Assembly (NCBI GenBank): GCA_963682175.1
Contig: OY821791.1
Location: 22,847,826-22,911,825, forward strand
DNA length: 64,000 nucleotides
Source of the DNA: Triglochin maritima
Taxonomy: Eukaryota > Streptophyta > Magnoliopsida > Alismatales > Juncaginaceae
Direction of reading: 5' to 3'
The translations under genes and the position numbers were made by a program. Below the pieces are notes generated by a model that saw nothing but the letters and a program-made list of their open reading frames with translations, was not told where the DNA came from and did not search any database. Positions 1-11,995 of this stretch are shown here, piece by piece. The number at the start of each line of letters is the position of its first letter. Position 1 is the first letter of the stretch.

Positions 1-431
1 CGAGACCCGTCATTGTTTGGTGTCTACTGTGGTAGGGAGAGAGTTCCCGGGGGCCCAGTGAGACGATGTTTGTTTATTGCATTCCATATCATACATGCTT
101 TAGATGTCTAGTTCATTTATTGTGATAGAAGTTTGGCATACGGGGTTTCCTTATGGGAAACTCAGGAATAGACGTGTTCTATTTCAGGTCGTGAGCAGCA
201 CTAGGAGGTGGTGACTGTGGAGGAGCGCTTTCTGGGTCAGATCCTGCTTTCCTTATTTTGAGGTCCGAGTGATTACATGTATATTTTCCTTATCTTAATC
301 ACACTTTTGAAAACTCTCAGATATATATATTGTATATATGTTGGTGCACCAGTTGCCTGTTTTCCTTGGTAATATCCTCGTGTCGTGTTTTATTAAAAAA
401 TTAAATTTCATCCACCTTCGAGGATGTTACA
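1..431 (+). repeat. Possible 3' part of an LTR (unclassified)
   Basis: This stretch has no open frame of note. It ends at 416-431 in a GAGGATGTTACA-like sequence, and TGTTACA ends are common in plant chromovirus and TRIM LTRs. Its texture (a GC-richer block, then a T-rich tail with a short TATATATA run near 322-338) resembles the block at 20400-20630. The left end lies outside the window, so no target duplication can be tested. It could equally be unrelated non-coding DNA. Confidence 0.3.
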
Positions 432-3246
432 ATAAATCTTTGTTGATAAAAACTAAAGATTGAAGGCAATAAACGTAAATGGTTCAAAGGTGTATTCTTA
501 AGTGACTACAATACAAGAGTTTTAAGTGAGAGTGGCAGTCTCACAATTATATGAAAATACAAAACAATAAGTTGGATGGAAACATGTCGTTTTGTAATAT
601 AAAATTTGTACCTACAGCAATCTCTGAAATCTCTTCTACACATAAACATTTTCGTCCCATAAATTTCTTAAAAGATTGAAAGAATGACAAAATAAACATA
701 CAACAAATGGTCAAAATTTGAGGACATCTTTTCGGGTGTTGAAGGTAGGACATCTTTTTGCTATTGAACTCTGTTCCTTGTAGGTTCGACAAAAGTGTTC
801 CAAAAGGTTATGCAAGATGATTTTCTTCTTATTTTTAGGTTAATTTGTTAGTAAGTCAAAAGATTTCATAACCTTTTACTCATTTCTTAGACCAAATATA
901 AACATATCTTATTGATCATCATTGGTGTCCTAAGCACTATAGAATTAGTCTCAAAAAGAGCCGGAATATGTCTTCCATCTTCCCAACATCTTACTTAGGT
1001 TTCTTCGAAGGTAAGTCAGAGGTTGTTACGCAATGATAGTAATGTTGTGGTGATTTTTTTAAAGCTATATCATGTGGTGATTGTTGACAAGTAGTTTATA
1101 CATATATGAGATATGTTAAATGCCCGTTATAAACGGTAAAATATATGTATTTATATGTCAAAACATGAATTTGTCGGTTTGATATCGTACACTATGCTCG
1201 GAGGCTTTTATCATTTATTTTAGGTGCTTATTTTTCCTCCAATTCCAGTACATTTGCTTATTACAAGTGCCTTTTTTAATAACTAGATTCAAATCAGAGT
1301 GCGCAATTTTAAGTCCAAAGGGAAGATCACATCTCACCACAACTGTGGCTAGTTTAGTTGAGAAATCCTTAATTTTAGGGTGAATTATTTGGGTGTCATT
1401 AACAATCATCGAAATTAACTTTATGTCATCTGAAAGTAACTACTTGGCTAAATATCCTAGAAAAATCAAAAATTTGTTCTAATACCATTAATTTTTTCCC
1501 AATATCATCATGGTAACAAATCGTTAACATTTCCGTTAAATTCCGTTACTTATATTAATATTTAATTAAAAATTTGCGGAAATTCATAAAATTCAACATT
1601 TGCAACATTTACAACACATATAAATTTATGAAATTTATAAATTTCTGCACAATCCTACAGATGTAGTTATATGGCAAATGTTGGAAATTTCAGTAAATTC
1701 CAGTAAATTTCAAGAAATTTCAGTAAATTTCTGCACATGGAAATTAGCTTTTGGCACTTGGAATTCACGTTAGATCAAGAAATTAACGAAGGCCAACTTG
1801 TTGAAACACTATTTTAGGTAAATAGCAACTATACCCAAAACACTAATGTTTGAAAAAGTAGAAATGTGTCGTAATCACGAGCTTTCAAGAAGCCAAAAGC
1901 TAGCCACCCATATGAACATTATGATTCAGAGAAACTGAAGGAGTCGAGAATAAAGCTCTCGTGCACGGATAAGTTTCGAAACATAGTATCATTTTTTTCA
2001 AATTAAGCAGTTGCAATGTTGTATTGTTTTTTTAATTCAATTTGATATTTGTAAACATCATGGCAAAATGCTAGACTTAAGTTTGTGTATAATTTTTCAT
2101 CCATACAAAACCCATTGAATTGTTGAATTTATAAATCTTGGCTAAGAAATCCAAACAAAAATTCCACTTCTTCCATCCTCGAGTGCATATTAACGAAGTT
2201 TGTGAGTTGGAACTCGAGAAGCGTGCCAATATTTTGGCGATTGGTGCAAAAGCCACATTTAAGTTTAGAAACGAAAGTCGAATCATTTTCTTTTGTCTCT
2301 TTCCGATTTCCATAATTTCTCACGACTTTTATGGTCTTATGGAAGTAAGAGAAAAAAATAATATTTAAAATTTTATGTAAGAAATTCAATTACAAAAAAA
2401 ACCCCTACCAAACAATTACACGACTGACCACATAGAACACTTTTTTAACAAACGAAACCACACACAGGAATCAATTCTATCCTAATGATTTTGGACTTTT
2501 CATGGCAGGGTTTCGTGGTTGGTCCCTTCAAAAAGCGGCCTTCTAACCCATGCATAAATCACATGAGTGGTCCTCAAATTTATTTATAAGGACCTTCTTT
2601 CCATGTTGGAAAGATAATAATTTTGTCAAAGTGGAATCCGATGATACAATTGTCATGTTCAGGCTACCATTTGGGCATAAATAAAACGAAGCCAAAAAGC
2701 CCACGCAGAAAACTAGCTTGTCCATAAATGATGTGAATCCAACTTCAGCATTTGTTTCGATTTAAGTTCAATTCTAGGTCCATCTGCGCAACATCCAACA
2801 AAATTGTAAGATGAAATGTTTGAAGCTTGTTTTGGATTTTATCGAACACTGGTTAGGTTGCATGTGCTACGCACGTGTGAGCAGCCTTTCGAAATGTGAC
2901 CATAAAATAACCATTCGTCAAATTGATTTAAGATGTACACCTTGCTTAATCTTGTTGTATATACAATATGGTAAATAATTTTCCATAACCTCTAGCCTAG
3001 TGATCAACAAACATGAAGGAACAATTTGTTTGGGTTATTATACATGACTGTATTTTAAAGTAATTATACGTGATTGTTTAATACAAAATTACAACTTTCC
3101 ATATACATCCATTTTGAAACAATTCAACCTTGTTTCTTCCATCACTTAAAATGCGGATTTGGAATCGATAAGCGCATATAGATTGTCTTCACTTTCATCA
3201 ATCGCAAGTAATAAGAGGAGAACAAATGATATTGTTGGTATGGCCT
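432..3246. other. Gene-poor AT-rich DNA, no recognisable feature
   Basis: Only short chance open frames occur on either strand, and none matches a family I recognise. The part at 1570-1740 contains short repeated phrases of the form cagtaaattyc and aaattymtgcac, which look like slippage-type local duplication. There is no LTR terminus, target duplication or terminal inverted repeat that I could delimit. It is probably old, fully decayed repeat or intergenic DNA. Confidence 0.45.
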
Positions 3247-4629
3247 TGTTGGGAAGTTAAGTTCAAAACCGCAAGTGCACGGTCGCATTCAAGCGGTAGT
3301 AAGTAAGGTCATGTCCACGAGGAGCAAGTGTGGGTCGTCGTCGATTATACTCGAGTGTGGAAAAAATGAAGATTTGAGCGCAAAACTAACTAATGCGACA
3401 CGAATCGACTAATAAAGCCGAATATGACTAGTCCCATAGAATGTGGAGAATGCATGCAAAAGTGTATATGTGTGACACATTTGTGTACAATTAAATGTTA
3501 ATAACATGAATTAATATGAAAATCTGTCATGGCCAAGATCCTAAGTGTGTCTCTACTTGGATTAAGATTTAGCACCACCATTCAAACATACAAAACATTA
3601 CTCAAGATAATGCCAAATTAACCACAAGCTTACATGTCAATCTTATCTCTTTATCCATTAAAACTTATCCTTACCTCATCATTCCCCATCAAAGACGAGT
3701 GAGAAAATCCATCAAAATGACTATGACAATCATTTGAAACTCCAAGATTAAGATTAAAATACACACAAATCTAACAATATCCACACTTCACATCATCCTC
3801 CACCCTCAAATGAGGATGAATTACTCACTAATCATCTTATTAACAAAGAAAACAACAAAGTAAAAACAACACATCCACTAGTAAAGAAAACTAGATCTAA
3901 TCAAGACAAGATGTAAACAACAACAAATCTTTGTTTAATGAAACAATATTACAAAGTTGGTTTTCTTCTCCTCTCATTCACTATTCTCTGAAGCAAGAAA
4001 TAAATCTAACCTAAAGAGAAATAATATTAACAATAATAATAAGAAGAAGAATGGAAGGGTGATAAGTGTATTAGAAGATTGAAAGGTCTAGATTAATTTG
4101 GGTGTAATCGGACGATTGCAAATCAGATCTGGATGCTCTGGAGTACCCCAAATTTAATACTCGATCCGTCAGAGAAATTCGGGCGTTATAAGTCCAACCC
4201 GATCCGCTATTGGTGGATCATTGCAATCAGATCTCCCCCACATTTTGATAGAGGCTTAATTCCATCAATTGCACACGTGGGGTGCACACTGATCCGTTGG
4301 TACGAGCCAGTTTTATCTTAATTATAAAATTACTCCTCTGGTTCATGGGAATATGGACTTTTGCGACCAACATATTTTCTTTACAATCAGGTACCTCCAG
4401 GTTTTCAATTAGGTTCTTCTTGACTTGCAATCCGGTCCGCAGGCATTAGAAATAGGTCCAGAAGGCTTCAAATCAGTCATTTTTTCATGTATTTAAGTCC
4501 TTTTTGCTTCGTTTCACTTCTTTATTACCTACAACCTGAAATACATGCAACAACAACCTGAGTAACACAAATATGGGGTAAAATAAAAGATATATAATGT
4601 GAATGTGCTGTTTGATAAACTACTAATCA
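3247..4629 (-). mobile_element. LTR of Ty3/gypsy element G1 (3' LTR)
   Basis: On the plus strand it opens with TGTTGGGAAG and the phrase ACCGCAAGTGCACGG, which marks the 3' end of every gypsy LTR in this window (read in reverse). It closes at CTAATCA (the LTR start TGATTAG on the minus strand). It is directly followed by a polypurine tract, which fixes it as the 3' LTR of a minus-strand element. It belongs to a different LTR subfamily from those at 27192 or 34748, and its closest relative here is the fragment at 42113-42905. The outer boundary is inferred from the TG/CA rule, and I found no clear target duplication because the other side of G1 is missing. Confidence 0.7.
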
Positions 4630-4643
4630 AATACCCCCACACT
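4630..4643 (-). other. Polypurine tract of gypsy G1
   Basis: Read on the minus strand this is AGTGTGGGGGTATT immediately before the LTR start TGATTAG. The purine run next to the 3' LTR is the expected primer for plus-strand DNA synthesis in LTR retrotransposons. A second purine-rich match (AGTGTGGGGAGG, minus strand) lies near 5900-5911, inside the 3' non-coding region. Confidence 0.65.
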
Positions 4644-5978
4644 TATCTTTTGCTAGTCCCGAGCAAAACAAAGAAAAATGAAATGGGAAATTTTAACTCA
4701 CTTTCGTAGGAATCACGGTTGCATTTAGAACATGCAATAAGCGGTTAAACCCTTGTGTTGCCAAGGAAGAGGAGTGGTGTCTCCTGAGGGTTTTAACATA
4801 TATACCCACAAAATCTGAACACTGATGCATTATTCAACCTAGCAACATAACTCGATGGACCATATTTTGTCGATCAGTGGGTACGATAATACAATAGGTC
4901 GACTATATATATATATATCATGTCCACACACCTAGCCTAGGAAACCATTCGTGCAAGTTAATTAGGGACTCAAGTGAAAGACTTGGGCAACCTTAATATC
5001 TTGAAATGATACCTTGTGTGAAGTCCATTAAAGTTCTTATTAATTATTTTTTCTTCTTCTTATTTCTTTTGTTACAGATCAAGGAATTAAAACTTGTTGG
5101 TGTTTAATTCTCCCTGGGTCTGGTTTTGTGCATCATTACATGTGAGGACATACACTATCACGTACACATTCCCCCAAATCTTTACATAGGGCGATCCCTA
5201 CCACCCGTGTAACGGGAATTTGGTCGGTGCATCCCAAGTTGGATGACTCAAAAGCACCAGTATTAAGTCCCCCTCGGATCTACTTTCCTAAGTGATATGA
5301 GCCGTACGAGAATAGAGAATGCCATTCTATTTTCTTTCTTATTCTACATATGAACCAAAACCTCTACACATAAGGTTTCACACTAGTAGTATAAGAGCCC
5401 CTAACTTCAACAAACTTACTTATACTAACATGCATGAATTCCTTCAAAAGAAGGAGACTCACTAGGTTCAAGGAGAACTTCTTTATTTGTTTGAGTACTG
5501 AAATCCTATGATTACTCTCCCCCCCCCCCCCCCCCCCCCGAGAGAAAATTATGGTGCATCTTTATGACTAGAGATAGGACCTGAAATTGATGTACTAGAA
5601 ATCCTAATGCATCATGTTCAAGTTGATTCTGGGAGTTTCCTTCTTACATTGACTCTCAACAGTTTTGCAAATGCTAAATACACGTAAAACCCACAAAAGA
5701 CTTTCTTTCTTAAACACATGAAAATTTTCAAAGAAATGGAAAAATTAAAGCACTCGGCAAGCAAAAGAAGACAAGCACACAAGGATCATGGGATAGCAAG
5801 ATATATCAAAGTAAAATACCGCACACTATCAAGACCCTAACAGTACAACCAAAAATAAAATAAAGAAAAAGAACCAACTATGTACACACGTAAAGTACCC
5901 TCCCCACACTTCCGTCATGCATTGTCCTCAAAGAATGTGAGTATGACACTACATGGATTTATGCATGAACAAGAAAAG
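4644..5978 (-). mobile_element. 3' non-coding internal region of gypsy G1
   Basis: This is non-coding sequence between integrase and the 3' LTR of G1. It is recognisable because the same region recurs in G3 (36094-37298) and, inverted relative to its host element, in G4 (54087-54593). Shared landmarks include the phrase around 5205-5230 (cacccgtgtaacggg) and the second purine tract at about 5900. It continues after the inserted copia LTR at 7507-7739. It contains an uninterrupted run of 21 cytosines at 5519-5539, where the homologous copies have only a few. Confidence 0.65.
5519..5539. repeat. Poly-C/poly-G homopolymer, 21 bp
   Basis: There are 21 consecutive C on the plus strand (G on the sense strand of G1). 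The homologous positions in G3 (about 36769) and G4 (about 54537) have six or fewer C in a row. It is probably replication slippage in a decayed copy, although assembly or polishing error is also possible in such a run. Confidence 0.9.
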
Positions 5979-7506
5979 TGTTGGCTTTTTTGCCTTAATC
6001 TATATTAATTTTGATGATTAATTAAACTAATCTTAATCAATCAACCTAATCAATCAAAGTGAGCAAACACGATTACATGCATTGCATATACATTTGTATA
6101 CTTGCAATCATCTTAATAGGTTGATCAAGACAATCAAGGAAATGAGCATTGGGACAAAGGCATCAAGACTCAAGACTTGTAATCAAAGGTTTGGATCAAG
6201 ACATGTAACTTTATATTTATTGAGTCCAGAAGGTTTAATGTAAACTTGAGCACAAGGATTTTGTCCCGTCATTCCTCGGTAAACCGAACCTATTTCGGTT
6301 AACCGAATCATACCTAATTCGGTCCACTGAACACCTGTCGGATAACCGAATTCTTCCCACCAGTAAAACTTAGGTGTTCTCTGGAATTGCCCCAACGGAA
6401 GACTGAACTACCTTCGGTCGACCGAATAGCCCTGGACCGGTTTTGGACTTTGCTCCAACAGTCGCATTCAATCGAGTCCCTAGAGCCCAATTAACTTGAC
6501 CCACTTCGGACGACCGCACACACTTCGGTCTATCGAATTCTTATTGGCTTTAGGAGCCCAACGACTATTTTACAAGTGGCACTTAACCGTTATCGATAAA
6601 CCAATTTCCCATACAATGTCCGCGCAATACCCGCGCTACTTCGGTCTACCGAAGTATACACGGTCAACCGAAGTTCACATAATCAGAGCCCAATCAATTC
6701 TACTGTCCACCTTGGAACGGTGAACCGAATGTACTTCGGTGAACCGAATTTAATTAGGGCTAAATAGATAAAAGCTACTGGAGGTTGGTGAACGGTGATC
6801 CGATACATAATCGGTCAACCGAGTTCTTAGTTCAGACCAATTCTTCGGACTACCGTTTGGATAACGGTCGACCAAATCTGTCTCTATTTCTGCCCGAGCC
6901 TAAGTCACATCTTGCATTCCTATTGGTCCATTCCCCACCAACTCCCAAACGGCTACATGAGCTTTAAGGCTTATAAATAGGACCTTATTTGGTTGCTTTG
7001 GACATCTTGAACACTTCCTATCTATCCAATACTCAAAGCCAAATCCTCTCCATCTTCAAGCTCTCAATCTACAACACTTAAGCCTAAACTTCACCACTTG
7101 TATATCCAATTCAATATCATATCCAAGTGTGCTCAAGTATAGAGTGTTAGTTAGAGTGTGATTCAACTTCCACAACAAAGAATCAAAGAGTTGTAAAAGC
7201 TTCGTGGACGCTCCATCTCGGGTTGTGAGAGGAGACACGAGCGAGGCGAGGATTGTTCGCGAGGCTCGGTGTTGTAAACGGCGTTGATCTCTGCCTGGAA
7301 CGGAGATCTGTTAGTGTAACTGTAAGCGAGGCTCGGGGGATCGAGCGAGGCTTGCGAGGAGGACTACGACCCGGGTGTGGGTGCCGAACCTCTCTAAACT
7401 CCGACGTCGTTATTTTTGTGGTTTGCAATTGTCTCTTCCTTAATCCTTCGATAATTATTTTTAATTCCGCATTTATCAATCGGTTAGAGGGCCATAGATC
7501 CTAACA
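5979..7506 (+). mobile_element. Solo LTR, Sirevirus-like Ty1/copia (TTCGGTYAACCGAA subfamily)
   Basis: The LTR opens TGTTGGCTTTTTTGCC, closes GATCCTAACA, and is flanked on both sides by AAAAG (5974-5978 and 7507-7511). That duplication, plus the absence of any internal domain, identifies a solo LTR inserted into the 3' region of G1. The upstream half carries paired palindromes of the TTCGG-N4-CCGAA type with about 19 bp between centres (for example 6280-6310, 6630-6675 and 6720-6750). A TATA box (TATAAATA) lies at 6972-6979. Downstream is a GC-richer block (7200-7400) typical of this family's R/U5. Open frames in that block are by-products of its composition. Confidence 0.9.
6972..6979 (+). 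promoter_or_regulatory. TATA box of copia solo LTR
   Basis: TATAAATA occurs in the context GGCTTATAAATAGG, downstream of the palindrome cluster. The same context recurs in the sister LTRs at 10064, 11574 and 25861, so it is probably the family's Pol II promoter. No transcript evidence is available from sequence alone. Confidence 0.6.
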
Positions 7507-7739
7507 AAAAGATCTCCCTAACAGGAAGCGTAAAAGGATGTTCATGGTTATGTTGATGGACATAAACATGAATTCCCTAAAACCTGTGAGATACTTAAGA
7601 AGGGAATACAAATACGTTAACAAATATGGGCCAAATTAATACTCAAGGAGTGGGACTCACGAGGACCAATATTTTATTTTGAATATGTACAAAAAAAGGA
7701 AATCTCAACCATTCATATGGTTGAGTGCGATGGAGTTTC

Positions 7740-9139
7740 ATGAAGGATCATGACCGCCTCGATATTAGTTGCTGCCCCCTCTAAGTAAGGTTTGAGGTAT
7801 TGTCCATTAACTTTGAACACGTCTCCATTCCTTGGGTTCAGGATATCGACCACTCCGTGAGGAAATACAATCTAAAAGTGGACTTCACCAACGACTGCGG
7901 AGCTTACCCGCAAACAGATGAAACTGGGAGTTGTATAGTAGTACCTTCTGCCCGACTGTAACACTTTCGCATAATCATGTGATCATGAAACATTTTGGCT
8001 TGGAACTTATGAATTTTGGCATTTTCATACGCATCATGGCATAGCTCTACCAACTCCACAATGTTGAGCTTACGTTGAGCCCCTACTTGATAATGATCCA
8101 TATTCAGGTTCTTGACCGCCTAGAAGGCACAATGCTAGAGCTCGACGGGTAGGTAGCAAGCCTTGTCGTAAACTACCCGATATGGGGACATACCCAAATT
8201 GGTCTTATACCCGGTGCGGAAAGCCCACAATGCGTCATTAAGCTTTGTAGATTAATCCTTCCATGAGGAATTAATTGTCTTCTCAAGGATTTGATTTAAT
8301 TGACGGTTAGAAATTTCAACCTACCCACTGGTTTGCAGATGATTTGGGGTCACGAGCTTGTGGGAGATTGAATACTTCCTCATAAGCACTTCAAAGGAAC
8401 GATTATAGAAGTGTGTGCACCGGTCGCTGATTTTTGTACGGGGCATACCAAACTGTGCAAAATGTACTTTTCGAATATGGTGACCACATTGTTGTCATCG
8501 ATCTTTGTGGGGATAGCCTCAACTCCTTAGACACAGAGTCAACGACCACCAGAATGTAAACATTGGACCCATAAAGGTGATGCCCCATACATTGAAGACG
8601 TCAACGACGAGGATATTTTGCAAAAGCATATATCTTGCCGATGTATTCTGCCATGACACTGACACCTATCACATTGCTTACAAAATTCATAAGCATCTTT
8701 GAATAGTGATGACCAATGAAATCCAGATTGGAGCACCTTCGCGGCAATTTTCTTAACTCCAAAGTGTCCTCCACACACCTCATAATGGAAAAAGTGGAGC
8801 ACAGTTTGGAACTCACCATTAGGGATGCACCGCCTGATGATTTGGTCAGAGCAATATTTGAATAGATAGGGGTCATCCCAGTGAAAGAATCTGACATACG
8901 ATCTAAATTTGGCTTTGTAAGATTTTGACCAACCCAAAGGAAGTTGCTTGGTCACGAGGTCGTTCACAAGATCAGAAAACCAGGGGTTATCCTCGATCGT
9001 GAACAATTGCTCATAAGGAAATTTGTCTTTGATAATTTGATCATGTGCGTTGGTTGTCTCAAGGTGAGACAGGTGGTCCACTACTATGTTTTCACATCCT
9101 TTTTGTCCCGAATCTCGAGATCAAAATCACGTAACAACA
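7740..9139 (-). pseudogene. Integrase of Ty3/gypsy G1 (broken)
   Basis: Reading on the minus strand, the longest open piece (9081-8539) holds the end of RNase H, a linker and the integrase zinc-binding HHCC domain. The zinc domain shows GGHFGVKKIAAKVLQSGF and the pair CKQCDRC near 8740-8640. The catalytic core follows in shifted frames: YILVVVDS at about 8560-8530 holds the first Asp, an ISDRCTHF block near 8430 the second, and VEISNR near 8310 the Glu. The C-terminal part (8101-7904) has the LNIVELVELCHDAYENAK helix typical of Athila/Tat integrases. There are at least two frameshifts and several stops, including one just before the catalytic Glu, so no functional enzyme is made. Integrase would splice element cDNA into the genome. 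The gene is severed on its upstream side by the copia solo LTR at 9145. Confidence 0.85.
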
Positions 9140-9144
9140 AGATC

Positions 9145-10620
9145 TATTGGCTTTTTGTCCTTCATCTGTGTTTTGATGATTTAATCAACCTAATCTTAAT
9201 CACAATCAATTATAAAGTAGCACACATCATGCATAGAAGAAATATTTTATTGTGCTAACATCTACAATAATCAAGACTCAATGAAGAATGGAATTGAATT
9301 CAAGACATGTAATCAAGCTTTTGAAGACATTTAATTTCCCTTTATTTTTAATCGTGGGAACTTGTATAAACTTGAGCATACAAGAGTCAAAACTTACTCA
9401 CATACACACTAGGTTCCTTGTAGAAGTCACACACAAAAGTTTACATCAATTGGACTTCAATAGATCACCCAAACCTTACCCGGAAAATCACTTAAAACCA
9501 AACCCTAATTTCCTATGCCAATCGGTCGACCAAACGACTTCTCTATTCGACCGATTATAACAGACGTTCCAAGTGTATTTTTGAGGTTCCACTGGTCGAC
9601 CGTTCCCGTATTTTTGGATGACCGTTAAACTTTGTCGTATTATTCAACGATCGTTCATATAAATTCCACCTACCCCTAAAATATAATCGGCCACCAGTCA
9701 AACGTTGACCCAGAAATGGTCGACCAGTCGAACACTTTTCTTGAGCCTACAATGCCTAATATTTTCGGTCGAACGTAACCAATATTTGTGTTCAACCGTT
9801 ATACCTTTACCCTGGCCAAAACCCTACGATCGGTCTACTGCTCCCAATTCTTTGTTCGACCGATGACTTAAGTTAAAGACTAAGTTGTTCGACCATTCAC
9901 TAGTTTGTTCGAAAGTTTCTTTACCCTTACAGAAATGGTCAACCGCTAGTCCCATTTTGGTTGACCGTTGAGGGACAGAATTGCTGATTCTTAGTTTCTA
10001 TTTTGTGTATCTTACACACAGCTCATCCAATTCTTTCCCATCGTCTAGAAAAATTTAGGAGCTTATAAATAGATGTCCATACACCCTGTTTACACATCCC
10101 TCATACTACTATTTGCCCAATACACTAGAGAGAAATCTTCCAATCCTCAAAGACCCAAATCCTACACTCTAAGCTTAAACGTCCACACCTTTGATCAATT
10201 CTATATCATACTCAAAGTGTTCTCAAGTTAGAGAGTGTTGTGATCCACTCAACCATTTGTTTGTCAAAGAAGCAAAGATTTTGGTGAAAGCCAGAAGTGT
10301 TCCTTCTCAGATTGTGAGAAGAGGAATCCATGCTAGCGAGGGTTGTTCGCGAGACTTGTTGTGTAACGACGTTCTCTCCCAGCCTGGTCCATGGGGAGTG
10401 GATAGTGAAGTCGTGAGCGGAGTTCGTGATGTCAAGCGGAGCTTGCAAGACAGGAAGTAGGCAGGAGGCCGAACCTCTATAAAAATTGCATCGTCTTCTT
10501 GTGTGGTTTGCTTGTATTTTCCCTACTTGTCTTTAAATTGTTTCCACTGCATCTTTTGTCTAAGTAACTAGGGATTAAAGTTAAATTGATTAGATATTAA
10601 GTAGGACATCGATCCTAACA
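9145..10620 (+). mobile_element. Solo LTR, Sirevirus-like Ty1/copia (GGTCGACC subfamily)
   Basis: The flanking duplication AGATC is exact (9140-9144 and 10621-10625). The LTR starts TATTGGC (mutated from TGTTGGC) and ends GATCCTAACA. It interrupts the G1 polyprotein between the RNase H segment and the integrase. Removing it together with one AGATC restores an open reading frame across the site. The U3 half contains at least seven palindrome pairs, mostly 20-23 bp apart centre to centre (for example centres at 9526/9547, 9596/9618 and about 9697/9719). The TATA box is at 10064-10071. Confidence 0.93.
10064..10071 (+). promoter_or_regulatory. TATA box of copia solo LTR
   Basis: TATAAATA sits in the context GAGCTTATAAATAG, about 90 bp after the last palindrome pair. 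Position and context are conserved among the copia LTRs in this window. Confidence 0.6.
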
Positions 10621-10719
10621 AGATCCATCTCAAGAGTCAAGATTTAGCATCTTTCTTCGGCACGAGGTGGTTGATGGCTGTGATCAGAGTAGATAATCAC
10701 ATGGGAGTCAGTTAAGTAT
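10621..10719 (-). pseudogene. RNase H fragment of gypsy G1
   Basis: The minus-strand translation gives a TDSHVIIYSDHS block followed by a decayed PKKDAKS and LRW. That is the end of the Ty3/gypsy RNase H domain (catalytic Asp in the YSDH motif). It joins in frame to LLLRDFDLEIRDKK on the far side of the solo LTR. A stop interrupts the segment. Its upstream side ends abruptly where copia C1 begins at 10720, and the rest of G1 (reverse transcriptase, protease, gag, 5' LTR) is not found in the window. Confidence 0.75.
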
Positions 10720-11995
10720 TGTTGGCCTTTTGGGTTTAATCTATGTTTTGATGATTTAACTAACATAATCTTATTCACAATCAAATTGAGTGTAGCACCC
10801 ATTAGGCATGGTATATATATATTGTATTATGCTAACATCTGCAGGTGATCAAGACTCAAGGAAGAATGGAATGAAGTCAAGACATGTAATCAAGCTATTT
10901 GAAGAAATGTAATTTGCATTTATTTAAGTCTTAGGAATCTATGTGAACTTGAGCATACAAGAGTTGTAATCTTTTCACATACACTAGGTTCCTTGTAGAA
11001 GTCACACACCAATTTCACATCATTTGGGTTTCAATAGATCACCCTAACTTAGGTCGGAAATCACTCAAATTAAACCTTAACCTATATGTGCAGAACAGTT
11101 GACCGAAACAAGTTTCCTGTTCGATAGTTTATACCAGTCAACAAATTCTCTATAGTGATTTTACCCAGTTCCACCCGTCGACCGTTTACCTGTATTTTCA
11201 TATGGCCATTATTCTTGTCGTATTATAGAACAGTGGTATTCGTATATTTTCACCTAACCCCTAAATTATTTTTGGCCACCGGTCGAACGATACCTTTAGG
11301 AGTTCGACCGTTAACCATTTACCCTAGCCAAAACCCTCAGAACGGTCGACCACCCCTTGTTTGAGTTCGACCATTAACTTAAGTTGTAGCAATTTGGTTC
11401 GATCGTAGTTTAAGTTGGTTGGAACGTTTCGTTCTTTTCATGCAAACGGTCGACCGTTTATCCAGTGTAGGTCGACCGGTATTGGATAGATTTGCAGAAC
11501 CTTAGTTTCTGTTTGTGTATCTTTCACAAATGTTTACCAAATCATCCCCAACGACTATATCTCTCTGAGAGCTTATAAATAGAGGTTCGTATACCTTATT
11601 TAGACAACTCTCCAACTTCCAAATTTCTCCTATACGAGAGAAATCCTCCAACTCCTAGAATCCCAAATCTTATACACTCCAAGCTTAAACTTTACCGCTT
11701 GACCAAATTCTATATCCTACTCAAGTGTGCTCAAAGTTAGAGTGTTAATACTCTTGTTCTTGTTGCTATCAAAGTGTAAGGCTTGATCTCGGCCCGTAAC
11801 GGTGATCATCCCTCTCGGGTTGTGGAGGAAGAAACCAAGCTCAACTAGGATTGTTTGTGAGCTTGCTTTGTAAAGGCTTGATCTTGGCCCGGAATGAAGA
11901 TCAGAATAGTGAAGACGTAGGTGGAGCTTGGATCGAGTGGAGCTTGCAACAGAGGACATTGTACCGGGTTTTGGGTGCCAAACCTCTGTAAAATC

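Noticed and set aside
1..3246. Host genes near the left edge
   Set aside because: The best frames are under 90 codons, have unlikely composition, and lack recognisable motifs or splice-compatible neighbours.
7183..7504. Overlapping open frames of 83-98 codons on both strands
   Set aside because: They lie in the GC-rich R/U5 of a copia solo LTR, and equivalent frames appear in sister LTRs (for example 10191-10460 and 11717-12025).
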